Origin: Lysobacteraceae bacterium
Lineage (GTDB): Bacteria; Pseudomonadota; Gammaproteobacteria; Xanthomonadales; BQJN01
Direction of reading: 5' to 3'
NCBI GenBank assembly: GCA_021604725.1
Contig: BQJN01000043.1
Coordinates: 1 to 36,600 of the forward strand
DNA length: 36,600 bases
Position 1 is the stretch's first letter. The number at the start of each line of letters is the position of its first letter. Shown here one piece after another: positions 7,898-17,000 of the stretch. Made by a program: the position numbers and the translations under genes. The notes below the pieces were generated by a model that searched no databases, was not told where the DNA came from, and saw only the letters and a list, made by a program, of their open reading frames with translations.

Positions 7898-8668
7898 TTA
7901 GAAGGCGAGCGACTCTAGCACGCTTTGGTGCAACCGACCATTGCTGGCAAGGACATGGGTTACGTCCAGCGTGATCGGGGCGCCGCGAAGGTCGGTAAAT
8001 TGTCCGCCAGCTTCTTGCACAGCCAGACTCAATGCGGCGATATCGAGGATATTGACGTCCGACTCCACGACCACATCAATGGCGCCACGGGCCAGTAGGT
8101 GATAGTGGTAGTAGTCGCCATAGCCTCGCGTGCGGTCGCAGGCTCCAAGCAGCTTGCCGAGACGTGACCATGCATCAACGTCTTGGGTTAGCGTCCGCAA
8201 ATTACCGGTTGAAACGGTAGAGTTCGATATCTTGTCGTTGCGGCTGACTTGCACCGCATCGCCGTTGAGCCAGGCGCCACCGCCCTCGGTTGCCCACAGG
8301 CATTGACCCGCCAGCGGTGCGTTCGACACACCAACGACAACGCGGCCATTTAGCCAAACGGCGATCTGGGTTGAGAAAAACGGATAGCGCCGAACGAAGC
8401 TCTTGGTGCCATCGATAGGGTCGATCAGCCACAGGGGTTGATCCGGCTGGTGCTGGTCCCGCCCCAACTCCTCACCAAAAATGGCATGATCAGGAAACTG
8501 TTCGCTGATACGCTGACGAATCACACGTTCAGCAGCGATATCCACCTCCGTTACCGGGCTTGAGTCGGCCTTGAGGTTGACATCGAAGTCGCCGCCGTAG
8601 CCCTGCCGAATGACCTGGTCGGCCAATTCCGCAGCGTCTCGAGCGCACTGCAACAAATCAGAAAGCAC
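7898..8668 (-). CDS. HisN/SuhB-like phosphatase (probable histidinol-phosphatase)
   Basis: This is an inositol-monophosphatase superfamily enzyme of 256 residues when started at the GTG at 8668. I prefer this GTG to the ATG at 8695 because GGAG lies 7 nt upstream of it. It also leaves only an 11-nt overlap with gspN. Motifs: GEELG near residue 66, LIDPIDGTKSF near residue 84, and VESDVNILDIAAL near residue 205. The sequence GTKSFVRRYPFFSTQIA is like HisN-type histidinol-phosphatases, which dephosphorylate L-histidinol phosphate. Inositol-1-phosphatase activity cannot be excluded. It is co-transcribed after gspN, with cysQ following. Confidence 0.82.
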   Translation of the reverse strand: MLSDLLQCARDAAELADQVIRQGYGGDFDVNLKADSSPVTEVDIAAERVIRQRISEQFPDHAIFGEELGRDQHQPDQPLWLIDPIDGTKSFVRRYPFFSTQIAVWLNGRVVVGVSNAPLAGQCLWATEGGGAWLNGDAVQVSRNDKISNSTVSTGNLRTLTQDVDAWSRLGKLLGACDRTRGYGDYYHYHLLARGAIDVVVESDVNILDIAALSLAVQEAGGQFTDLRGAPITLDVTHVLASNGRLHQSVLESLAF

Positions 8669-9425
8669 TGTTGATCTCCAAATAACGACCCCCATTGGCG
8701 GTCGGTTGACCGATCCAGTTCAGGGCCTCATCTATTCTGGCGTCCTGGCCTCGGCTCAATAATTCAAGGCGAGTCATCGCCTGTCGGCCAGAGAACTGAA
8801 TTGTCCCCTGCACCTGCAATGGTCCACCCAGGTCGCGGACATCGCCGACCGGAGAGCTGAGCCCTGGCGGAAATATCACTTCGAGGTCCGATAGTCTGAC
8901 CACAATGTCGGATTGCCAACCAGCATCATGCCAACGCGCCTGCCCAACCAACTGCGTCAAACCGCTTTGCTGATCAAACCTGACCCGACGAAAATGACCA
9001 GACAACTGGCCGAGCAAAGTACCGAAATCCACCACTTGTAACTGTCGAAGACGCTCGGCAGTCATCTCGAACTGAAGGTCATCAATCTCCAACTGCTGCT
9101 GGCTGGGTATGCGAACAACGCCGGAAGCCTGGTGTGAGTCCGCAGCCAGCGCCAAGCTCGCTTGCGGTGAGAATGTGATCAATGACCATGGGTCAACCTG
9201 CCAGTTCAGAGTACCCAAATCAACGGCCCGAAAGGCGATACGTCCACTGCCATTCCAGACGCTACCTTCAGCGCCACGCATCGACAGGTCAGGATTCATT
9301 CCCGGCAATCGACTGGCCAGCACGGTCGCCGGCATGGTGGCCACGGCGATGACCACGATCAGCGCGACAAAGAAAGCACCTGCGAACACCAGCGTTAGCC
9401 GGCTTGTGCGCCGTTTCTTCGCCAT
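8658..9425 (-). CDS. gspN: Type II secretion system protein N
   Basis: This 255-residue inner-membrane bitopic protein has a basic N-terminus (MAKKRRTSR), one transmembrane helix at about residues 11-33 and a periplasmic domain. The region after the helix (SRLPGMNPDLSMRGAEGSVWNGSG) carries the GspN hallmark pattern GxxGSVWxG. GspN is an accessory part of the T2SS inner-membrane platform and is absent from some systems. Its ATG overlaps the gspM stop by one base (TGATG), which indicates translational coupling. Its own end overlaps the start of the HisN-like gene. Confidence 0.9.
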   Translation of the reverse strand: MAKKRRTSRLTLVFAGAFFVALIVVIAVATMPATVLASRLPGMNPDLSMRGAEGSVWNGSGRIAFRAVDLGTLNWQVDPWSLITFSPQASLALAADSHQASGVVRIPSQQQLEIDDLQFEMTAERLRQLQVVDFGTLLGQLSGHFRRVRFDQQSGLTQLVGQARWHDAGWQSDIVVRLSDLEVIFPPGLSSPVGDVRDLGGPLQVQGTIQFSGRQAMTRLELLSRGQDARIDEALNWIGQPTANGGRYLEINSAF

Positions 9426-9910
9426 CAGCGTTGAACCAGCGTTAATCGTCCGTTGATGACACCAATGTGATCACCGCGGCTTATCGCCACTTCACTCGGC
9501 TCAATACCCTGGTCTCTGCTCAGTTTTTCCAGCCAGGTCACCAGAACATCAAAGTTCGCATTGTCCAGCCACAAACGCACGGCGTCTTCACCGACAGGTT
9601 CCGCCCGGCGCATGGCATTGGCCAAACCGCGATCCCGTGCGCTTCGGTCAATGAAGCCAAGCAGCGACTCACCACTGCGCATGGCGCTGGGCGGACGGCG
9701 CGAACGCGCGGCTTGTACTTCAGCGGCTGACTTGACCATGAATTCGAGGTCCGCTTCCAATCCGGCTGCCTCAGTGAGCAAGGTGTCTCGGCGCTCGTGC
9801 AATGGTTCCCAGACCATTATCCAAAGCAGAATCGCAGCCAACACCAAGCCCCCGACCAGCAAAACTCGTTGCTCACTGGCCTGTCTTTGTTCCCACCATT
9901 TAGCAATCAT
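9425..9910 (-). CDS. gspM: Type II secretion system protein M
   Basis: This 161-residue protein has a short cytoplasmic tail, one transmembrane helix at about residues 18-36 ending in the family pattern WEPLHERR, a coiled-coil-like segment (residues 40-70) and a C-terminal ferredoxin-like periplasmic domain. GspM pairs with GspL in the inner-membrane assembly platform that couples the secretion ATPase to the pseudopilus. The length is normal for the family. Its start overlaps the gspL stop by four bases (ATGA). Confidence 0.92.
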   Translation of the reverse strand: MIAKWWEQRQASEQRVLLVGGLVLAAILLWIMVWEPLHERRDTLLTEAAGLEADLEFMVKSAAEVQAARSRRPPSAMRSGESLLGFIDRSARDRGLANAMRRAEPVGEDAVRLWLDNANFDVLVTWLEKLSRDQGIEPSEVAISRGDHIGVINGRLTLVQR

Positions 9911-11085
9911 GATGGCGTCGCCACACGAACCCGACCGCGAACGCCATCAGGCCCCGACGTCGTTGCCAACAACTCGGCGTCAAGGCCGGTGGTCTGCTCA
10001 ATTTGACTTGCCATGTCATCCAAATCGGCAATCGAGCCGGCAATCAAAGCCAATTCCAGTTGACCGTTTCGATAGTCGATCGAGTCAACACGCAATCTTG
10101 GGTTACGCGCGATGGCCACACCGGCCCCTCTGATCAGACCGAGAAAGCCGGAAGCCCCACCTGCGGATGATTGCACGGCGGCCAGTCCCTGCTGCATCTG
10201 CACCACTGGATCCACCGGGCGAATGGCTGGAAACGCTTCTTTCAATGTCTGTTCAGCTTCAACTCTCAGGCGGTCAGCATGACCATCAAGGCGCCAAACC
10301 TCAATGCCCGCCATTGCCAGGTTAAGCACCACGCCAACAGCCGCTACAACGGCCACGCGTCGCCACCATCGGCTACCATCAGATGCCGTTGCACGTTGTT
10401 GATAGTCGCCTTGCAGCAAGTCGACCCGATTGACGCCACCGATCACTTCTGGAACCAGCGACTGAAACACGCTGCGTGAGCGTTCGCTGGCCGTACTCAA
10501 CGGCCAACCACTGTCATCATTGGCAACCACCACCTGCCCCTCAAGCGCCGCAGTGGCGACGTCAAGACAATCAGGAGGCAATGCAAATACGCTGCTGTCA
10601 GCAGACACCAAAACGCAATCGGGCATTTGCAAGCCAGACACCCCATCTGCCATTAACCCTTGCGCGGCCCAGATATGCGCCAGGTGCACATCAGCCCGCT
10701 CAAACATGGCCAGTACCGACTCAACCCAGTCGCGCCGAATACAGCACACCAATGCCGCCTGTCCCTTGCGCCAGGTCCCGACGGCGACGTGCAAGGCATC
10801 CACTTCCTGAGCGATGCGGTCTTCAACCGCATAGGGTGCAGCCTGGACCAGTTGTGTTCGGTTTCTTGTTGGTAGATCAGCCCAGGCACAGGTGGTGACC
10901 AGGCCACTGGCGACAACGTGCACTGCATGCCCGTCTGCCCAGTCAGCCAATTGCTCACCACTAACCCGCTCTGAAGGTGCGATGTTGCCGTCGCCGTCGA
11001 CACATGCGACAAGCATCGGCAGTGCTGGATCCTCGAACACGTAGGCAATTCGAGCCGGGTATTGTTGGTATTTGCTAGAACTCAT
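9907..11085 (-). CDS. gspL: Type II secretion system protein L
   Basis: This 392-residue protein has a large cytoplasmic actin-like domain (about residues 1-235), one transmembrane helix near residues 241-261 after WWRRVA, and a periplasmic domain similar in fold to GspM. In other T2SS the cytoplasmic part recruits the ATPase GspE. GspE is not encoded in this window, so at least one other gsp locus is expected. The ATG at 11085 overlaps the gspK stop by four bases. The N-terminal sequence is divergent from well-studied GspL proteins, but length, topology and position between K and M are diagnostic. Confidence 0.9.
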   Translation of the reverse strand: MSSSKYQQYPARIAYVFEDPALPMLVACVDGDGNIAPSERVSGEQLADWADGHAVHVVASGLVTTCAWADLPTRNRTQLVQAAPYAVEDRIAQEVDALHVAVGTWRKGQAALVCCIRRDWVESVLAMFERADVHLAHIWAAQGLMADGVSGLQMPDCVLVSADSSVFALPPDCLDVATAALEGQVVVANDDSGWPLSTASERSRSVFQSLVPEVIGGVNRVDLLQGDYQQRATASDGSRWWRRVAVVAAVGVVLNLAMAGIEVWRLDGHADRLRVEAEQTLKEAFPAIRPVDPVVQMQQGLAAVQSSAGGASGFLGLIRGAGVAIARNPRLRVDSIDYRNGQLELALIAGSIADLDDMASQIEQTTGLDAELLATTSGPDGVRGRVRVATPS

Positions 11086-12059
11086 TGAGGCGAAGCATAC
11101 CCAGTCGCAGCCGGATCATCCAGTGGCGGCATCTGGATCGGTGCCGGCCATGACCACATTCGAGTGACCGTCTGTCCCTGACGACGGTAAATTGTCTCGA
11201 ATCGGGCCACTACATCGTTGATATCAACGACAGCCTCAGCAAGGAAAAATTGCGACTGCGTCGACAGGCCGGCCAGCTTGTCCGGAGTCAAAGCCAACAA
11301 CAAAACGCCTGGGTGCTCGGTGAACTCATCGAGGTTGCTAAATGAGCGTCGACCGTTTTCGCCCAAGGATTCGGCCAGTGAGCGGCTAAAGGCATCATCC
11401 AGCGACATCAGCACCTCATTTGGTGCCGTATTGACGTTAATCGACGTGCCTTGTGGCAAAGCGGCGACGAATGGGGCCAGCTGAGCAAAAACTGCATCAT
11501 TGACGCCTGCGACTGAACGCAGTTCGGAAATGTGACGCATGGCCTGGTTTGCTGCTCGATAGGCCGGCGTTCGCCGCAGGTAGACATTGTCCTCTGCACC
11601 ATCTCGGCGCGGCGTTGAATCTTCATCTACCCAATCGGCAATGGCATCAGCCAGCAAGGGGTTTAAGTTCAATGTTGCCAATAGCCTTCGCAAGCGCGCC
11701 AGCATCACCTCGTCGACCTGACCGTCAGTACGAATCAGCGCATTGATGTTAAATCGTCCGTTCAGGTCTGAAAGCCGCCCGCCAAGCTGCCCCTCTGGAA
11801 TAACAATGGGTGGAATCGGCGCGCTCCATGGCTCGCCGCTGTGGTCGTAGCTGGTCTCGCGCGCATCACGACGCAAGATAGAGATCGCCCACTGGTCCAG
11901 ACCATGTTGATACTCCCGAAGCTGCGCTACGGCCAACAGGTTACTGGTACGCGATAAACTGGCGAGATGCCAGTACACGATGGAGGCAGACATGATTCCC
12001 GCAGCCGCAACGATCAGCAAAGCGGTGATCAGTGCGACGCCTCTATGCTGTGTCCTCAA
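11082..12059 (-). CDS. gspK: Type II secretion minor pseudopilin K
   Basis: The frame can be extended to an ATG at 12134, but I place the start at the TTG at 12059. It overlaps the gspJ stop as TTGA and has AGGAGA 6 nt upstream. It also gives a seven-residue prepilin leader ending in Arg-Gly before VALITALLIV, normal for GspK. The protein is then 325 residues. As expected for GspK, the usual Glu at mature position 5 is missing (Thr here). The large alpha-helical insert domain typical of GspK (NGRFNINAL...LLADAIADWVDEDS) is present. GspK caps the pseudopilus tip with I and J. Confidence 0.9.
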   Translation of the reverse strand: MRTQHRGVALITALLIVAAAGIMSASIVYWHLASLSRTSNLLAVAQLREYQHGLDQWAISILRRDARETSYDHSGEPWSAPIPPIVIPEGQLGGRLSDLNGRFNINALIRTDGQVDEVMLARLRRLLATLNLNPLLADAIADWVDEDSTPRRDGAEDNVYLRRTPAYRAANQAMRHISELRSVAGVNDAVFAQLAPFVAALPQGTSINVNTAPNEVLMSLDDAFSRSLAESLGENGRRSFSNLDEFTEHPGVLLLALTPDKLAGLSTQSQFFLAEAVVDINDVVARFETIYRRQGQTVTRMWSWPAPIQMPPLDDPAATGYASPQ

Positions 12060-12679
12060 GGCAATTCTCCTGGAACCACCACCGGCTGCCACGACGCCTG
12101 TGGCAACTCGATTACACGACGGACGACGCCCCACTGACGGGTCTGTAGCTCAACTTCGATGGCGCGCGGCCAGCGATCTTCCAGTTCACCATTGACCGGC
12201 GGCCAGCGGTTGACCCATTGCGCTTGTTCCATCAACCGCCAGCGCACAGAGACCAGGTCGTCCAGTAACTCCAAAACCCTGGGCGTCGAACTCGGTGCCT
12301 GATCCAACTGTCGCCAGGCCAGGCGTACCAGACGTTCACCATCTTGAGAGTATCGAACCCGTTCCAGCGTCGAGGAGGGTAGCCCAGGCGCCAGTGGCAA
12401 ACCGCCCCGGACCCACTCCACCGATGGGTTTTCCAGCAGCAGTGCCGGTGCCCTGTCGCCCAATGCGGTGCGAACCTGTCGGCGCGTGATGGCGCTGGCA
12501 TCGCGCTCAATCATCTCAATGGCGAACTGCAAGCGTGACAGCGCCTCTGATTCGGATTGCATTGATGCTCGCCAACGCACAACGCCATCCAAAGACGCGT
12601 AAGCTGCAGCAGCAACAATGGCAAACACCAGCACCGCAATGAGCAGCTCAAGCAGAGTGAAGCCTCGGACTTGCTTCAT
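12056..12679 (-). CDS. gspJ: Type II secretion minor pseudopilin J
   Basis: This 207-residue minor pseudopilin has a six-residue leader MKQVRG cleaved before FTLLELLIAV, with Glu at mature position 5 and a hydrophobic helix to about residue 30. The C-terminal part has the GspJ beta-rich pattern ending in VIELPQASWQPV. It should be processed by the prepilin peptidase GspO/PilD, which is not in this window. It overlaps gspI by four bases (ATGA) and gspK by four (TTGA). Confidence 0.93.
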   Translation of the reverse strand: MKQVRGFTLLELLIAVLVFAIVAAAAYASLDGVVRWRASMQSESEALSRLQFAIEMIERDASAITRRQVRTALGDRAPALLLENPSVEWVRGGLPLAPGLPSSTLERVRYSQDGERLVRLAWRQLDQAPSSTPRVLELLDDLVSVRWRLMEQAQWVNRWPPVNGELEDRWPRAIEVELQTRQWGVVRRVIELPQASWQPVVVPGELP

Positions 12680-13029
12680 TGGCCGGCGAACCCAACAACG
12701 GTTTGTCGCAATTCGGTGTCACGCTCGATCACCTCAATGTCCATGCGGCGGACCTCAGGTTCATCGGTATCGTTGACCACCATGCGCCAGCGATAGCGAA
12801 AGGGCCCGATCTCGACATCGCCGGTACGGCTACCCACTGCAGGAAATGGCTCATTCAGTCGCACTTCCGCCAAAGCGTTCAGCGCCGCCCAGCGACCGAA
12901 GGTCAAACGGCGGAGATGGTCCTGGTCAGCCGCTGCTCGCCCTACCGCGACGACAACTGCCCCCAATGCCAATCCGACCACGACCAGCGAAATCATCACC
13001 TCCAGGAGTGTAAATCCGCGCGGACGCAC
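12676..13029 (-). CDS. gspI: Type II secretion minor pseudopilin I
   Basis: I choose the GTG at 13029, giving 117 residues and a five-residue leader VRPRG before FTLLEVMISL, with the expected Glu at mature position 5. The frame extends to an ATG at 13095. That start would give an unusual 27-residue charged leader and would overlap the 5' end of the divergent cbpA gene. A GTG start has no strong ribosome site, so this choice is not certain. It is the first gene of the local operon. The expected upstream partners gspG and gspH are absent, because cbpA starts 55 bp away on the other strand. Confidence 0.88.
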   Translation of the reverse strand: MRPRGFTLLEVMISLVVVGLALGAVVVAVGRAAADQDHLRRLTFGRWAALNALAEVRLNEPFPAVGSRTGDVEIGPFRYRWRMVVNDTDEPEVRRMDIEVIERDTELRQTVVGFAGQ

Positions 13030-13084
13030 CCCATATTGATCATGTTTTGTGGCGCGTTTGTGATCGCGAGGTTTTTTTTCAAAG
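13030..13084. promoter_or_regulatory. Divergent gspI / cbpA intergenic region
   Basis: This 55-bp gap must hold at least part of the start signals for both directions. On the + strand TTGATC (13036-13041) and TGTGAT (13059-13064) are spaced by 17 bp, a weak sigma-70-like pair for cbpA. GAGG at 13068-13071 is rather far from the ATG (13 nt), separated by a run of eight T. No convincing pair is seen for gspI, whose promoter may lie inside cbpA. Confidence 0.35.
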
Positions 13085-13990
13085 ATGGATTTCAAGGACT
13101 ATTACAACATTCTGGGAGTCGACAAGAAGGCCAATGCTGATGAAATCAAGCAAGCCTATCGACGATTGGCTCGCAAGTATCACCCCGATGTTAGCAAAGC
13201 TGACGATGCAGAAGCACGTTTCAAGGAAGTTGGTGAAGCCTACGAGGTGTTAAAAGACAAGGATCGCCGTGCCGAATACGATCAACTGCGGCAATATGCC
13301 AACGCACCCGGCGGGTTCAGGCCACCGCCAGGCTGGTCGGGCACGCACGGCCGTGGAGCCCACGTCGATATGGGGGCGTCTGGCTTCAGTGACTTCTTTG
13401 AAGCCTTTTTCGGCGGCCAGGCGGCCGGCGGCGGGTCAGCGTTCGGTGGTAGCGGCTTTGGTGGTCGCCCGCAGGCCCGTCGGGGTGCAGACATCCAGGG
13501 CGAACTGACTGTTACCCTGGAAGAGGCTGCCACTGGCTGCGAGCGCACCGTTCAGATCGACCACGGCAGAAGGGTCAAAGTTAAAGTTCCAGTCGGCATT
13601 GAGGATGGCGGGAAAATTCGCTTGCGTGGCCAGGGCGAGCAATCTGCTGGCGGCAATGGTGACCTGATATTGACCATTCATCTGGCCAGACACCGGCTGT
13701 TCCGGCGTGAAGGCAGCAACCTGCACATCAAGGTCAACCTGGCCCCGTGGGAAGCTGCGCTTGGCGCGGTGGTTCCTGTGCCTACACTGCAAGGTTCGGT
13801 CGAGTTAAAAGTCCCAGCGGGCTCGCAGTCCGGACAAAAAATGCGGCTCAAAGGCAAGGGCTTGCCCGGCAAAGCCGGAGGTGACTTGCTCGTGGAGTTG
13901 CTGATCCGCATGCCGGCCACCACTGAAGCTGTGCGTGAGGCCCTGCAGCAATTACAAGCGGCTGCCGGTGACTTTGACCCTCGGCAGTGA
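13085..13990 (+). CDS. cbpA: CbpA-type DnaJ co-chaperone
   Basis: This 301-residue class-B J-protein has a J domain at residues 5-69 with HPD at residues 33-35. A Gly/Phe-rich linker follows (about residues 75-135, containing FGGQAAGGG). Two beta-sandwich C-terminal domains occupy about residues 137-290. There is no zinc-finger region, which separates it from DnaJ. The segment ADIQGELTVTLEEAATG and the ending KGKGLPGKAGGDLLVEL are typical of CbpA/DjlA-like curved-DNA-binding co-chaperones that stimulate DnaK. The start MDFKDYYNILGV is the standard one for the family. It is divergent from gspI and convergent with the C25 gene. No cbpM modulator gene follows. Confidence 0.93.
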   Translation: MDFKDYYNILGVDKKANADEIKQAYRRLARKYHPDVSKADDAEARFKEVGEAYEVLKDKDRRAEYDQLRQYANAPGGFRPPPGWSGTHGRGAHVDMGASGFSDFFEAFFGGQAAGGGSAFGGSGFGGRPQARRGADIQGELTVTLEEAATGCERTVQIDHGRRVKVKVPVGIEDGGKIRLRGQGEQSAGGNGDLILTIHLARHRLFRREGSNLHIKVNLAPWEAALGAVVPVPTLQGSVELKVPAGSQSGQKMRLKGKGLPGKAGGDLLVELLIRMPATTEAVREALQQLQAAAGDFDPRQ

Positions 13991-14004
13991 AGCCAATTGA
14001 ATGC

Positions 14005-14037
14005 AGGCCGCGGCACAGTGGACTCTTTCCGCAGCCT
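14005..14037. terminator. Hairpin between convergent cbpA and C25 genes
   Basis: AGGCCGCGG (14005-14013) and CCGCAGCCT (14029-14037) form 9-bp arms with one mismatch in the 50-bp gap between two convergent genes. No U-run follows on either strand, so function as a bidirectional terminator is inferred from position. Confidence 0.5.
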
Positions 14038-14040
14038 CAC

Positions 14041-17000
14041 CTACGGTGAATACGGCAACGTTGGGTCGCCGAACAAGGCAACGCCGAGCACCGCATCTCG
14101 GTGGGCCTGATTAACACCGGCCTCACGCTGCGCCTGCAATAAAAGGTCGCCCCATGGCGTCTCGTTGGCAGCAGCCAAAGCATTAAACAAGGCGGTGGCC
14201 AATGCCTCATGAGAGGGGTTGCTGGTCAACGCCGTCGAACCGATAACCATGGCAGCACCGCCATGCGGGTTGGCCATCAGTTGATGCATCAAGTTGCCAC
14301 CGTCGACGCGAACAAAATAGCTGTTCCAACAGCCCCACTGAGCGACGATCGGAGCCAAACCGGAGGCCATGACACTGGCAGCATCCGAACCGGTAAATAT
14401 CGACGAGGTTGACCACAGATTGAACGAACTGTGACCCATGAAGCTGATCAATTCCGGCGGCTGATTGAACGCCTGCAATAGCTGCAGCCTGGCCGCTTCA
14501 ACTGGCGTGGAATCGAGATCAATGGCATCAAGTGGCACCAGCTGCGAGATTTTCCTGGTTGCCGTTTGATGGGACTCGAGATAGCTGTGCGTGCCATCGC
14601 GCTGGTCCGAAACTCGGACCAGGCCCGCTGGCAGGGAAGCCACCTGGTCGAGCTTGTCCAGCATGACCGTCAGCTCATCTTCCGTTCGAGCGGGCAACCT
14701 GGCCAGGCCAAGGTCGGGCACATCATCGCCATCAATATCTGCCAACAAAGCATCGGATGGAGCCCAGGAAATGATGTCACTCAATGAGGTATATACGGTC
14801 GGCACCAGGCTGATCGCACCTGTGGACAGGTCGTCACGATAATCCAGTGCATCCCCGCCGATCAGTTGTGCGTAACGCGTACCGGCACCAGCAGCAAGAG
14901 CAATGGCCGCTCTTATCGCTTCTCCAGAGGGCAGGTGATCGCTAAATGCAGCGTAAATCTGGTCGGTGGAGACACTATGGGTAGAGTAGCCGCGAGCATG
15001 CTGGGTGGCCTCTAGTCGTTGCAATGCCGACTGCAGCGCTGGATGATAAACAATCAACACATCAGCCGCTCCGGGGCCTGGCCAGACCGGGATTCCTGGC
15101 TCGATCCTTGGTGCTGCCACGGCGTTTGGCTCAACAAGATGCCATGCGCCTTCTCCCGGCAGCGCAAAAGTGAAGCCCTCAGCACCGTCATCCCTGCCGG
15201 CCAACTCATAGCGGCTCATGGCATCCTGCGACCAGCTGTAGGCCACCGCACCTGCAAACCCAGCCACCGCCAAAGTAGGCGACCGCTCAAATCCAGACCG
15301 ATGCAATACGTCAGCGTTCGGCCCCGCCATTCCAGGCTCTGCAAGCTGTCCGGACCAGCGTCCTGATTCGGCATTCGCGTACGCCTCATAGTTGGCATCA
15401 AAACGTTCGAGGTTGATCAAATCAAAGGTCAGACCGGTATCGGCCGGCACCTCGAGACTCAAGGTGGCTGCCGCACCGAGCAACGACATCGCTCGATCAG
15501 CCTGCAGCGATACCATCTGCAATCCATCAAACCACAGCTCTTCCAGCAATTGATCGTCGAGCGACCAACGTAGATGATGATCGTTGCCCAGATGATCAGG
15601 AAAGTCGCTGGCACCCCACCCTTGCATGGCCAGCTGCAGTGAGCCGTAACCGGTGGCGTCGTCAAGATCGATAGTCCAATCCACGCTCGCACCATCTGGC
15701 GGGAACGCCAGCAGGCGTTCTGCGTACCACGGTTCTTCGGCAGGAGACGAATAGTTGTAGCCGCTGATCTGGTCGTGTGCAGCAGCCTTTAGGTAGGCTC
15801 CAACTGCGGTTTCAGCGGGTGTTTGCAGGAAGCCGGTTTGTACCTCGACCGCCAATGATGGAGCAATTCTCAGTTCGAAAGCCTGCTCCTTCGAGTACAG
15901 GGTAGGCTGCGGTTCAGCCACGAATTCAATCGCGCTACCGGCACCAAAAACAGCCGGCCCATCAACATATCGCGACACTGGCCCTGATGCACCAACGATG
16001 GCGATTTGGTTGCTCGCCACCCCGCCCAACTCTATTCCAGCCGCTTGTAGCTGACCATAAGTTACTCGCTGCACGCCAACAGCAGATGCAAATAGTCGTC
16101 CTTCAACGGAAATGCCTCGACCAGCCAAAAGGGCCTGATCGACTTCGGATTGAATGCTGGGCCAATTGATGGCAGAGGTTTGAGGCCGCACGCCAATCGT
16201 CCGGTTTGCGGCAAATGGGCCGTGACGGCGGATTTGACCACGAATATCCACATCGTTGATGCGAAACTGCTCGACATCGGCCGGCAACTGCGCCGAGTAA
16301 CTGGTCGGCTGCGAACCATCAACCACCGTCGTTGGTACAAACCTGGACACCTGTCCCAAACTGGGCGACTCAGCCTCGACCCAGAACCCGGCATTGGCTG
16401 CCTCCATGGCCGTGATCCATTCCACTTCAAGCGCATTGGCTTGCATCACTGATTTAACGTATGCCAATTGCACCGGCAAGGTCACGCAACTGGGCGAAGG
16501 CGCTGTCTCGTTGGGTTCACCGGCACCACCGGCGGTCGCGCCATTGGGTGGGAACTCGGTCACCGCATTGGTATTGCTGGTGCCTCCTGCGCCGCCCGCT
16601 GCAGTTCGACTGCCCGGCGTACCGCCAGATACCGCGATAACGCCACCACCACCGCCGCCCCCGGGGCCCTCAGATTCGTTGGCGTTACCACTGTACTGCA
16701 TGGTTTGGTCGCCACCGTCGCCGCCATCGGCAGAAATATCAATCGATGACAGGCTCTCAGAGACAATAACTACGGTGCCACCACCACCGCCGCCGCCCTG
16801 ACCATCGCGGTGCTCAAATGTGCTATCACCGCCATCTTCGCCATCGGCGAAAATATCGCCAGTACCGGTAATGTTGGTGGCTACCAAAAAGACCAGGCCA
16901 CCGCCATCACCGCCATCTGTCCCGCTGGAGTTGTTGGTGTCGCCGGCGCCGCCGCCGCCACCGAAGAAGAACCGGCCACCGCTTCGATCCAGCGGTCGCC

